From a virus: a stretch of DNA of 43,309 bases. The stretch covers positions 1 through 43,309 of the IMG/VR virus record IMGVR_UViG_3300010885_073088. One strand, given 5' to 3'. Positions 8,252 to 20,400 of this stretch are shown one piece after another. Every line of letters begins with the position of its first letter. Position 1 is the stretch's first letter. The notes beneath the pieces were generated by a model that saw only the letters and a program-made list of their open reading frames with translations, made no database searches and was not told the origin of the DNA. The position numbers were made by a program, and so were the translations under genes.

Positions 8252-10522
8252 ATGAGCTTAACTCCTTGGGTACCTACGGTAAGAAGAATTAGAGACGGTG
8301 AGTTGGTGGATCAGGCTACGGTAAACGTACCCATTGACCAGATGACTCAGCGTGAACAGCACTTGTATGAAAAATTTGAAGAGCTCTCCGGTAAGTCAGT
8401 ATTGATCAGCTTTGGTCAGCCTATCCACCCAACAGAGCCTGCATGGGGCACCGGAGAGCTTAATATAGTTTATTTTAAGAGCGATAGTCATGGTGACGGC
8501 TTGTCTCGCAGCGTCACAGGATTTTCTTCTAATTCGACCTCATCAATGTTTCAACCTAAGAACTCAAACTACGCGTTTGGGTTGGTTAAAACAAACTACC
8601 CACAAAGTAAAACGGCAGATTTGTACACTGAAGGTTTATGTGAGTTGTCGGTGGACATTAATCACCCTACACTTGGGTTGATTCCTCCAAAGGCAAATGG
8701 CGACCCCACTGATTTTGTTGTTGGACCATACTTTTTATCTGCAAAAGTCCCAGGGAAGATTACACAGGATCCTTCAGGCATCCCTGTCTATGTAGGCTAC
8801 GCTATCAGTCCCAGACGCTTTTTATTGCACACTAACGTGGATGAGTTTTCTCAGTTTTTTATAAACTACAGATATCACGTGCTTGATCGTGTGGCTGGTA
8901 AGCCCGTGCGCACACCGACGACCACAGAAACGTTCACAGGCTCAATCTCTGTGGCAACCGCAGCGAGTCCGGTATCGATACTGACTATAACTGCAGCAGT
9001 TCCCTCACTAAGTGTTGGATCTATTTTAAGTGGGACTAATGTGGCAGCCACGACAGCTGTAGTTTCGTTAATAACTGGCACCTTTGGTGCAGCAGGCAGC
9101 ACGTACACACTGTCACTACCAAACACAACAACAGTGACGTCGCAGTTAATCACCGCTGTAAGCCCTACAGGGATCTGGAGCATAACCGACACAAACACCG
9201 ACATCTTAGGTTGGGTGCCTGTGAGTGTGTTGCCTGCGAGTATATCTCGACCTGCCGGCGCTGTTTTTTATTATAATATACCAAAAGCTCCAACCATAGA
9301 TGCAGACACAGGACTTGATTCGGCGGACTTTGAAAAAGAAGAAGCGCTGGAGTTATCCGGGTTCCTACCTCCTGTTCCAGCAAACTTCGTACAACTATAC
9401 GTTGATGGTGCGCTCGTTCGCTATAAAGACTCAAAAGATCTAGGAGGTTGGTACAGTATTAATGAATACGGCTTGTGGTGGCACACTGATAAGGATGGAG
9501 AACAGCCGTGGGCTGCCGACTATCCAAGTAATCAGCAACCTTCTAGTTGGTACAGTATCATCAAACCTGGAATTACGCGCCGGCGTGTATTTATTAGTTT
9601 TTCCAAGTTTAATCCTGCGCTACGTACGCAGTTGGTTAGCTCTTTACGCGCCTACGACAAAACAGGCAAAAATAAATCTTCTAACTTCATTAAATTTTTA
9701 AACGCAGACAACCTTAGCGAAGAATCGCATACGGGTGATCTGATTGTGTCAATAGATCCGCAAATTAGGTTATCCGGTGTAAGTGTAGACGACGCCGGCT
9801 TTACATATCCTGCAGGTCTTGATGTTGGTTATACGGCAAACAGAGCCGTAGCAGGCATCAAATACTCTAAAGAAGAAGGTGAATTTAAGGCAGCATTAAC
9901 GCCTGTGGTAGCTAAGATAAATGGTGTCAACGGTATTGTCGCGAAAGAATCGGCAGCAGGAGTGTGGGACGTTGGTTATGGTGTAGGCAGTATTTCCGGT
10001 CAGGTCGACTCAATAGAACCTATTAACGCCAGATTAGAATTTATAGAGTTATCTTCATACATCAAACTACCTCCACCAACCACAACAAAATTTGGGTTGA
10101 TAGGAAAGATAGTGCTGCCGAGTAATTACCCAAACAACAGACCGCTTAATCTGGCGTTTCATTTGTTTGGAGATGCAGACGTTGACACAGGTGATGCAGC
10201 TAACAATCGCGCAGCTTTTCTTTTCGTATATTCTAGTGTATCTGCATCGAATGTGTCGAGGGCAGCCAATTACACAACCATCAATACTCAAACATATCCC
10301 AATACTACGAACACGGTAGAGTTTTCATTAGCTGCTGACGCGGCATATACAGCTAGAACAGCGTTAAAAATAGCGAACGCCAATTTCAGTATACCTGCAG
10401 ATTTTGTGCGCGAAGATTCTATTATTAATTTTAAAATACTGCGAGTTTCTCCGACTGCTCGGAGTTATGCCGGTAATATCGGTTTGCTCGGAGTATATTG
10501 GGAAATTCCCACAACCGCCTAA
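8252..10522 (+). CDS. tail fibre / baseplate appendage protein (756 aa)
   Basis: The N-terminus has the segment QATVNVPIDQMTQREQHLYE, close to the 'QATxNxPxxQLtxRtxyLy' opening of proteins that dock fibres to the baseplate. Residues 227-303 form a Ser/Thr/Val-rich module with GTFGAAGSTYTLS. It is a variant of a small beta module ('SGTGITAGTxI...GGxGTYTvS') that turns up inserted in unrelated phage structural proteins. The rest is mixed beta with no catalytic motif. It probably forms a receptor-contact or connecting fibre; exact role unknown. Confidence 0.65.
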   Translation: MSLTPWVPTVRRIRDGELVDQATVNVPIDQMTQREQHLYEKFEELSGKSVLISFGQPIHPTEPAWGTGELNIVYFKSDSHGDGLSRSVTGFSSNSTSSMFQPKNSNYAFGLVKTNYPQSKTADLYTEGLCELSVDINHPTLGLIPPKANGDPTDFVVGPYFLSAKVPGKITQDPSGIPVYVGYAISPRRFLLHTNVDEFSQFFINYRYHVLDRVAGKPVRTPTTTETFTGSISVATAASPVSILTITAAVPSLSVGSILSGTNVAATTAVVSLITGTFGAAGSTYTLSLPNTTTVTSQLITAVSPTGIWSITDTNTDILGWVPVSVLPASISRPAGAVFYYNIPKAPTIDADTGLDSADFEKEEALELSGFLPPVPANFVQLYVDGALVRYKDSKDLGGWYSINEYGLWWHTDKDGEQPWAADYPSNQQPSSWYSIIKPGITRRRVFISFSKFNPALRTQLVSSLRAYDKTGKNKSSNFIKFLNADNLSEESHTGDLIVSIDPQIRLSGVSVDDAGFTYPAGLDVGYTANRAVAGIKYSKEEGEFKAALTPVVAKINGVNGIVAKESAAGVWDVGYGVGSISGQVDSIEPINARLEFIELSSYIKLPPPTTTKFGLIGKIVLPSNYPNNRPLNLAFHLFGDADVDTGDAANNRAAFLFVYSSVSASNVSRAANYTTINTQTYPNTTNTVEFSLAADAAYTARTALKIANANFSIPADFVREDSIINFKILRVSPTARSYAGNIGLLGVYWEIPTTA

Positions 10523-10536
10523 CAAGCACATAGTAT

Positions 10537-11424
10537 ATGCCATGGATAGATAGCCTAGATTGGTCATCTTTAAACGCTTTGCGTAGATATCCCTTACGCG
10601 AAGGCGTGAGTGCGCTCAGCAACGATGAGTTATTCAGTATTCCTGATACACTGATTGTGGACTTCACGCTGTGTGCCACTAGCGATGTTTCTCGCAGATT
10701 CTATGTATCAAAAATCTTTAATAGAATAACATCTGTCACAATAGATATCAGCGATAATCAGGATGTTGTTGTGGGTAGCGTTGTGATCGACATGGATACG
10801 CATATACAGGATGCCGATTATTATCTAGCCGTCTCGGACAATTACGTTGGGGCAAACGGTAAAATCACGATAGGTTCTCTGGACGATTTGACAACTCAGC
10901 CGGCAGGTATATTTAATTTCACGATCACTGCTGCTGAGTTTGAACCCCGAACCATAGTCCCTGGTTTGCAGGGCGTGGATAGAATAACTTTCCTCGATAG
11001 TTCTAATGGGCAGCAAAGCGTGTCCGGTGACGTCGTGCTTACATCCAGGAATAATCTACGTTTTTCTTATGCCAGCGAGCATGTGTTGCTTGATGCTGGA
11101 GATAATCTCGGATTGAACAAAGCTTGCGTTGTAACGCAATGTATTCAAAGCATCAATGGTGTTGTACCAGACCCGCTCTCAGGTAATGTAAATTTGCTAG
11201 GCATGAACTGTCTAAGCGTCACAAGTGCGACACAATATACGTTGAACTTGACAGATACGTGTTGTACACCGTGCTCTGGTTGCAACGACCTCGAAGACTT
11301 GACAGGAAGACTCACCTCACTAGAGAATAAGTTCTTAGACCTGAAAGGTAGCTATAATAGTGTTAATACTCAGCTGACAAACTATCTGTCCACCATAAAC
11401 TCCAATTGCGCCTGTCCTGCGTAG
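10537..11424 (+). CDS. virion protein, YP-motif family member 1 (295 aa)
   Basis: The N-terminus, LDWSSLNALRRYPLREG, carries a signature shared with four other proteins downstream (11443, 25786, 26848, 27574): a short helix with Asn, then Tyr/Phe-Pro. The middle has an SGDVVL strand and the segment SINGVVPDPLSGNVNLLG, also shared in form with family members. The C-terminus has a Cys-rich run (TCCTPCSGC) and then a short coiled-coil-like helix, suggesting a metal- or disulfide-stabilised oligomer. It is probably an attachment or adaptor subunit of the tail fibres. The family is recognised from internal comparison only. Confidence 0.7.
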   Translation: MPWIDSLDWSSLNALRRYPLREGVSALSNDELFSIPDTLIVDFTLCATSDVSRRFYVSKIFNRITSVTIDISDNQDVVVGSVVIDMDTHIQDADYYLAVSDNYVGANGKITIGSLDDLTTQPAGIFNFTITAAEFEPRTIVPGLQGVDRITFLDSSNGQQSVSGDVVLTSRNNLRFSYASEHVLLDAGDNLGLNKACVVTQCIQSINGVVPDPLSGNVNLLGMNCLSVTSATQYTLNLTDTCCTPCSGCNDLEDLTGRLTSLENKFLDLKGSYNSVNTQLTNYLSTINSNCACPA

Positions 11425-11469
11425 CTGTTAGAATAACGTGATATGGCCTCACAGGAGTATCTAACAGCT
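11423..11469 (+). promoter_or_regulatory. hairpin enclosing the start codon of the giant fibre gene
   Basis: AGCTGTTAG (11423-11431) and CTAACAGCT (11461-11469) are perfect 9-bp inverted repeats with a 29-nt loop. The loop contains the ATG at 11443. The stem overlaps the stop codon of the previous gene. It could control translation of the long gene, but no ligand or partner is evident. Confidence 0.4.
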
Positions 11470-14400
11470 AACAGTTTAACATCGTACCCTTTCAAGACTC
11501 GTCGGCCTACGTCTCTTGTAGGTCACCCGATCGAGGACGACTGGTTTTATGACATTCAGTTTACGTCATTCGTCCCAGGTATACGTCAAGTTTATGTTGC
11601 TAGTATAGAAAAGACTTTATCTGGTGAATTAATAGTTTCTTTTGGTAACGCAGAAACCGACGAAATCATACCGCAACCTGTGGAGATCGCTTCGGTAGAG
11701 TTGGTCAATCACTATAGAAATTCTGTAAAGAGCTTCGCGTCATCAACAGGCGCTAGATTCGCAGTAAAACTAATATTTGGTCCTGGGCTTTTAGAGAAGA
11801 CAGCATTTAATCAGACATATACAAAAGCTGAAGCAGAGTTAACTTCTGCAGCTGTCGTACTATCAGCCCCTCGAGTCAATAGTCTATCGTTTAAAGCGTA
11901 TGACGGTGGAGAGCTTCTGCATGTGGCCTCATACATGTTTCCGGAGGTTCCATATGTGCAGCCAAGGTACAATAGCACCTTTACACTATATTCGATACAC
12001 TCTGGCGACTTGTCTGTGGATGCAGATTCTGGTGCGGGGTTGTATGATGCTTGTCCTGCACCCGGAGCAATTACTGATGTATATACCATAAACACTATAA
12101 CACCAAACGATACTGGTGCGTTGTTTATAAATACATCACCGTGCTATACGCTTAATACATTAACCAGTAACGATGAAATTTTGCTCGGCGAGTATTTGAC
12201 ACCGTATCGCGATTTCACAATACATACCGGACCCACAACTACAGATACGTTTGATGCTGTAGACGCAGAGCATTCACTAGTACTACAAAATTTTTGTAAG
12301 CCCAAATGTCCTCCAGAAAATTTGGCTGCCTTTGCGTATTATTTAAATCGTGTTACTGACGGCGCCGCGGAATTAACCAAGATAGCCACAAGTAATGTAG
12401 AGACACGAGGACGGGGTAGAAGCAATGTTCAAATATTTACCGCTGACGCTTTTTGTGTTAACGGTGATGATACGTTTGTTAGATGCTCTGATCCAGCAAT
12501 CACTGAGAGCTATATTTCGTGTGGTGCAAAATTCATAAAATATTTTCACGAGGCCCGCACACTCCAAATTTCTTACGACAACGTTACCGTCAGAAATTAC
12601 ACTATTGTTGAGGTCTTGGACGACAATTCGGTAAGGTTATCATCTTCACCAACACAATCAGGGAATGCATTATCTTTTAGGGTCATAGATAACGGTGTGA
12701 TCAGCAACATGAATTGTGCTGCCGCTGGATATAACAGTGACGCACAGACGTATCTGCAGCCGTATTTTAAGGTAAAGCACACAACCTCAGAAGCGTTCAA
12801 CTCTGCGGGGGAATATGTCACATATCTAGCAGTTTCTGTGGTATTATTCAATCCCAGTAAGCAGACAGCACAGCTACAAGTCTTCACAGACTCAGGCGTA
12901 TCTCCGTTAACTAGACAGGGAAATTTTAAAATACGTACCTCACAGACGGTAACAAGTTCAACGTCAGGAATTGTTTCAATCGGTTGTAGGGATTATGCTT
13001 TTGTTGAGGTTGTTTACTACATACCGTGCGGTGTATCAGGAGGGTCACTGGCTGTTAATGTTTTTGATATAACTTCATCAACACATACGCAGGTAGGATC
13101 GTCGTACAGTTTAAATAATATAGCTGGTGCACCGTGTCTAGGTACAACTCTAGGAGAAACAACTCTACTAAGAGTAACCCAACCTAACAGTGGTAGTTTT
13201 AGTGCTGAAGTAAATTTGGCTGCTGGAGTTAACTCTGTGACATTCTACGGCGATACCGTGGACTGGTTAGAATTTACACCAAATTACACTGAGGGCAAAA
13301 TAAGAATAACTGCTAAACATGCTAGTTCGATAGCAAGCAGTAAGCGTTACAGTGTCATATATAGAAGTTTTGGTGGAGATGTCTCTGGAGTCGTTTCAAA
13401 CATCGTAATAGATTATGTCGCTCTTCCGGAGATATTGTCCCCGATAGCAGCAACCTTTTCATCGCAATCTCCTCTACGGTTGAGTAGGAAATTAAACTAC
13501 ACTGACACATCACCCATTTTGCAGATTTCTGCCGATAACATGTTATCGTTATCTAGCGACTTTCCGTCAGATGTTTTTGAGTATACCTCATCCTCTTTAC
13601 CTGACGGATTAGTATTAGACGCTACAACTGGAAAGCTTACAGGGCAGCTCACAGACCCGGAAATTCTTGGAGGACATAATTTTACTCTTACGGTCTCAGC
13701 GTCTAACCCTGCTGGTGCAGCGGTAAATCCTCAATTGATATATTTTTTGGTGGTTGCGGATGACCGTCCGTCGTTGTCTTTTGCAAATCCGCCGGAGAAC
13801 AATGTTTTCGCTCTCGATAACATTACAATCTATGGTGATGTTATACAACCTTTCACACTGACTACGACGGGTGGACCAATAACACACTTCTCACTTTATG
13901 GAGATATTCCGGCGGGGCTAACATTCAATACATCTACAGGCAGAATTTTAGGGAAAATACTAGCAACTTCTTCTGGAAGCAGAGATCTTCAGATCACGGC
14001 ATCTAACGTATACGGGACCTCAAATAGTCTAAGTTTTACGCTAGACTATACAATTTATAAATCTCCAGAAATTGTCTCACCGACTTCACACACCTCACTG
14101 GTATTGTCGGCTGTCGATGAATCTACCACTGTAACTCCAACACTTACCGTAGTTGCTACCCAGGTTTATGGTGGCACTGATAACTATGCGGTTGGTTTGG
14201 TTGACGCAGTCAGAAATCATTTCTCTAGCACGAGTCTACCTCCAGGATTTCAGATAGGATTATATACAGGTAAAATATACGGAAAACTGACACCTGGCAC
14301 TATACCAACTGACTCAGTAAAAGCTAAAAACTATGCTTGTGAGGTTCTGGTGAGTAACCCTATAGGTGTGTCTTCCCTTTACATCAATTTTTCTTTCTTT

Positions 14401-17400
14401 AATGCTGGATTACGTCCTGTAATAAATAACCTAATATCAGGACAGGTTATCTCACTTTCTAGAAATCGTGTGTATAGCTCGTCTGACCCACTATACCGAG
14501 TAGCGGCCATCAATAGTCCAACGTCCTTTGATGTGGTGGGTTTGCCTGCGGGACTAGCAATCAATGCCACAGGAGCCCTTATAGGTATGGTCGACACATC
14601 CGCATACGGCGGAGATTATTCTTTAACTGTAACAGCCATAAATGCTACAGGTATCAGCGACGAGGTACATATACAATTACGTATACCTGTAAACATTTTG
14701 AGCCCTGTGGACGGAGGTTCAATTGTTCTAACCGTCAATCAAGCTATATCAAGCAGTGTTGAAATATTGACGTGCCAGTTCAATGATTTCACCACAGCAA
14801 CTATAACCACATCCACCCTACCTGCAGGGTTGTCACTATCAGGCACTTCTATAACTGGCACACCTTCGGCGTTAGGTACGTCTTTTGTTAAACTATACGC
14901 AACCACAGAAAATTACGGTACAGCGCAAATAACTGTGCAGGTTAAGGTAGTGGACGTCAGTTATTCTATATCGGGCAATGTATCTGTTTTGGGTGGCGCT
15001 CCAGTTGCCGGTGTGTTGATAACAGATGGCAATACGTCTGCCACCACACGAGATGATGGCTCATATACACTTAACAACTGTGTAGTGGGCAGCTACAACA
15101 TCACTGCGTCTAAACCCAAGCACATACTTACTCCAAGATACAGACCGGTCACAGTAACTAGCGCAAATTTATATAATGTTAATTTTACGATTGAAGGTCC
15201 GCTGAGAACTGTATTTGGATCTGTGTTAAACACCGACAACCTACCTGTTTTTGGTGTATTAATTTCGGAAGGATCCCATACAACCAAAACAGACAGCTTT
15301 GGGCAGTACGCGCTGAGTGTGTCTAGGGTCGGCGCAGCTCCTATAACTGCCTCTTTGCCCTATAGCATAGCAATACCAGCATCGATAGCTTTGGATGATG
15401 GTGTAGTTGATTTATTTGACCAAAACTTTGTAGTAGCCATCGCATCGCCGCCAAAGGCCCCCACCCTTAATTCTATAACTCTTGAAGATAGGAAGTTTGT
15501 AGTCAATTTTACTCCACCCGCAGACGACGGCGGTTATGCTATCACAAACTATCTCTACAATTTAAATAATACGGGTTATCGTTCTGCCAATCCAATAACT
15601 ACCGCAAGCCCAGTGGAAATCTCTGGATTGACTCCAGGTACAACGTATACGGTATCGTTGCGTGCTTTTAGTCAGATAGGTTCAGGAGCAGACTCTAATT
15701 CTTTGACGGCTACAGCTGTAGGTGCAGCCAGTGCGCCAACTATAAACCTGATAACTTCTTCTGGTCCTACGTCGTTAAGAGTGCAGTTTACCTCACCAGC
15801 AAACGACGGGGGATATGCTGTTGTGGGTTACAGATATAGATTAGACTCTGGAGATTTTGTGGATGTGTCTGACCTGGCCGAAAACTCTTTCACGATTTCT
15901 GGTCTGTCTGGTGGTGTGAGATACAGTGTAATTCTAGCTGCGGTAACAAGTGTAGGTATAGGTGATTCATCTGCACCGTACGCAGGTGTACCTTTGGATG
16001 TGCCACATGCCCCAACCATAGCAAGCATAACATCAGCGTCTGGCCAACTTTTTGTGAATTTGGTTCCTCCCGCCAACAATGGTGGTTCCCCAATAATTAA
16101 CTATAGATATACTTTGAACGGCGGCGAAGGGTTCATAGCTACCCGAGACAATTCAAGTATAGTGAGTATAGTGGGACTTATGGATGGTGTAAGTTATAGT
16201 GTGACGGTAGCCGCCGTAAACGCGCAAGGGGCTGGTCCATTTTCTGCGTCTGTGGCTGCTGTGCCGCAACAATCACCGTATGCCCCAATATTGACCAGTA
16301 TTGACGCCGGGGATACGACACTCGTAGTCAATTTTACACCACCTGTTTTAGGTGCGTCGTCTGTGGTTAGTTATAGTTACAGCTTAGATGACGGCAGCAC
16401 ATACCAAGAATGTATTCCTCCAGGTACGCTTTCTCCTGTACGTATATATGGACTGACAAATGGGACCAGCTATGCGGTAAGGCTAAGACCCACATACAGT
16501 GACCTGACCTATGGAGCAACCTCCAATACGCTCAGTTCCATACCATTCACATTTCCCAGTGCGCCGACAATAGATTCAATTAGGCCAAACAATAATGCGC
16601 TTGTTGTAAGCTACACTGCCGGCGATATTATTGGTGGGTTACCATTGACTAATTATCAATATAGTTTAGACGCTGGCACTACGTGGATTTCCCGCTCACC
16701 TGCATCCACTCTGTCGCCGCTAACAATCTCAAATCTATTAAACGGTACAAGCTACGACGTGCAATTGAGGGCGCTAAATTCCGAAGGTCGTGGCGCAGCC
16801 TCAGCGACAACTACAGCCACACCATACACGTTACCTGCGGCTCCTGTACTAAATTCTGTGCTGATTTCAAGCAACGCTTTTGTTGTGGAGGCTATCGCAC
16901 CAAACAATGGTGGAGCCGCTATAACTAATTACGCTTATAGTCTGGATAATGGTTTTAATTTTATTGTTTTTGCCCCAGCTGTATCCGCTCCACCATTTAC
17001 GTTACCCATAGCAGATGCTTTAGTGGGCACAGCTTGCCGTATACGATTGCGGGCTATAAATGTGTTAGGACAGGGTCCATCGTCCAACACTCTGACAGCC
17101 ACATTTATCACAGTTCCCGCAGCTCCAACTATATCCGTAATAGCTCCAGGTAATGAATTAGCTGTGGTTAATTTTGTGCCGCGCAGTACCGGAGGCTCTA
17201 CAATAACCGATTACGAATATTCGATAGACAATTCACCGTTTATTTCTGGAGACAAAACAACCAGTCCTATCATAATAAACGATCTTGTGAACGGCAGGTT
17301 GTATAGCATACGAGTTCGCGCGACAAATATTAAAGGAGCTGGCTTTGCTTCGCAGGCTGTCAGTGTTACTCCACGCAAAGCTCCGGATGCGCCACATATA

Positions 17401-20400
17401 GCCGCAGTAACTCCAGGCGACAGCTCGCTATCAATAACATTCACAGCCCCTAATGACAACGGTTCTCCTATAACAAAATACGCTTACAGTATTAATAATG
17501 GGGCAACCTATACAGAGTTGCCCCCAGAAAGTGTGAATTCCCCGATAGTTAGATCGTCTCTAATTAATGGTAAGAACTACACAGTGAAAGTTAAAGCTTA
17601 CAATGAGGCAGGTTTCGGCACACCCTCAACTGGCTACATTGTTGCGCCCGCAGGCCCTGCCTATGCACCCAGTTTAACCACGCTAATTCCAGGTAACGGT
17701 AGTTTGACACTAGCATTTAATGCTCCGACTAACAACGGCGGATCAGCTGTAGTGGGTTACCAGTATAGTTTGAATGGGGACCCTTTCATAGCCTCGGCAC
17801 GTTTGGCAAATTCTATAACTATACCTGGCCTGGTTAATGGCCGGAGTTACAGTGTAACCCTTCGCGCTATTACATCCTATGGCCCTGGCGCGACCTCCTT
17901 GGCACTCTCAGCTATACCTAGAACCACGCCAGACGCCCCAGTCATTACCGAATTGCTTGATTTTAGTCGTGGACTTGGGAGCACAGAATATAACATACCT
18001 GTGGGTAGTAAAGCTTTTGTAATTAAGTTCACTGCTCCGGCTGACGGAGGTTCACCCATAACAAACTATAAATACACTCTTGATGCTGCAGCCACTGAGT
18101 TTAACCCTGCCAAGACCACAGACGCCCCGTTCGTTATACTTGACAGCAGTATAGCGGAAGGATTCCCGTACAGCGTCACTATTTTCGCCAGGAACAGTCT
18201 TGGGTATGGTCCCGTTTCAAACACAGTCACATACACACCAGGCACACCTTCAGCACCAGCAATAACTTCTATAGTTGCCGAAAATAATCAATTAAAGATA
18301 TACTTTACACCACCAGTGTCAGACGGCGGCTCCTCAATACTCACCTATTCCTATAAGCTGACTCCTGAGCAGTATCCTCAGCGAATATATCCATTTAATA
18401 CAACTAGTCCGATCACACTAAACATAGGGGACGCATTTTTCTTTTTAGGTACAACCTTCAATATCAGTATAGCTGCCACTAATAATTTGGGTTTTGGCAA
18501 ATTTTCTAATGTAGTAGCTGCTACAGCGGGCCTACCCGGAGCTGTGCGTATTGATAATGTTGACGCCTTAACAGATGGCCTTAAAATATACTTTACTCCT
18601 CCAGCAGATAATGGGAATGCTGCTGTCATAAATCATGAGTACAGTATTAACTCGTCCAGCTATATCTTGCTAGACCCACCGCAGGCAGCTATCCCTGGAG
18701 TATTTACAATAACCGGCTTAGTCAAAAATACTGTGTACAGTATATCTCTCAGGGCACGTAACAGTGTAGGTGTGGGCAAGGAAACCACCATCACAGCCAC
18801 TCCAGGGGCCGCCTCACCACCAACACTAACTTACGTTACAGCCGCAGGTTCAGGCAAATTGATAATTAATTTTATTCCTCCAATCACCGACGGTGGAAGC
18901 AAAATTGTGAACTACCAATATAGTTTGGATGGTGGTGCCTATGTATCCGTGTCTCCTCCGGATGTGACAAACTATATCACAATCACTGGACTCACGAACG
19001 GAACCAATTATGCTATTAGACTGCGTGCGGTGAATGAGTATGGTGGTTTTGGTATCGCGTCTACGCCCATCGCAGGTATTCCGATTGCGTCACCATCCAG
19101 TCCAATAATAGCCTCCGTAGAGTCGATAACCGCTTTCAGTATAGCTATTAATTTTACACCACCAACAGACACCGGCGGCACAGCGATAACTAATTACGAG
19201 TATTCGCTGGATGGCGGCAACACATTCACATCCTATGAATCGATTACGAGTCCTATAGTTGTGACAGGTCTTGATATTTGCTCAGAAATTGATGTAGTGC
19301 TCCAGGCCACAAATATTGTAGGTACAGGACCAAACTCCAATACAGTGCATGTGTTCGCTGGCAGATTCCTTGCACCCAGATTGCTTGACATATATACAAT
19401 ATACGAGCCAACTGGGGCAGGCGTCCCAGACTCAATATTTATCTGGGAAAACCCACCATATAATGGGTTGGATGTAACACTTGATCGTAATCAGCTAGAC
19501 TACTCGATAGATGGTGGTGTTAATTGGTTAGCCTACGGTAATTATTATGGCGGCACACTTATCCAAAATTCCAACTTTCAACCCGCCCCCGAAGGAAGCG
19601 ATGTTTTAATCCGTTTGAGCTACTCCAACTATCCTGTTGGCTTGTGCCCGGGATTACCATCAATTTCAGGCGTTTATTACAAAATCGGAACACCAAATTC
19701 TCCCACCATCAACAGTGTGGTAGTGTCGAACGAAGCACTCACCGTTAATTTCTCATTTAATTTAAAATATTCTTGGGAGGAGCCGACACCTGTCACAGAT
19801 GTAGCCTACTCTTTAAATGGTGTGGATTACGTATCCTCAGGCACAGTCACCGGCCCGATAACAATTTCTGGACTAACTAACCTAGTAACATATAATATCA
19901 CACTTCGCGGAGTGAATGCTCAGGGCGTAGGCCGACCTTCACAAACAACCTCAGCAATTTTATTGCCTGCCCCCACCGTAGTCAGTGTGACATCCCCATC
20001 AGTCTCAAGCCTAATCGTCAACTTTACTGCTCCTATAGATCCTAATGGTGTAATAACAAATTACGAATATTCGACAGACGGAGGATCGACATGGGTGTTA
20101 GCCGGGAAAATCACAAGTCCTATAACTATAACTGAACTGACACTAGGCACTTCATATGATGTATGTCTTCGTGCACTGGCCTTGCACGGTACAAGCCTTC
20201 CATCAATCATTACTCAGGCGATCCCAGGCAGTCCCTCTGCACCAGTTCTACTATCTGTTGACAATGTCGGTGACCTAGGTTTGTTTTTAAACTTTACACC
20301 TCCAGTGAGCTTTGGACCTTTACCGCTGGCATACTATGAGTATGAGATTGAGGATCTGGGGACATACACCGACACAGCCACAGCAAAAGCTGACTATTGG

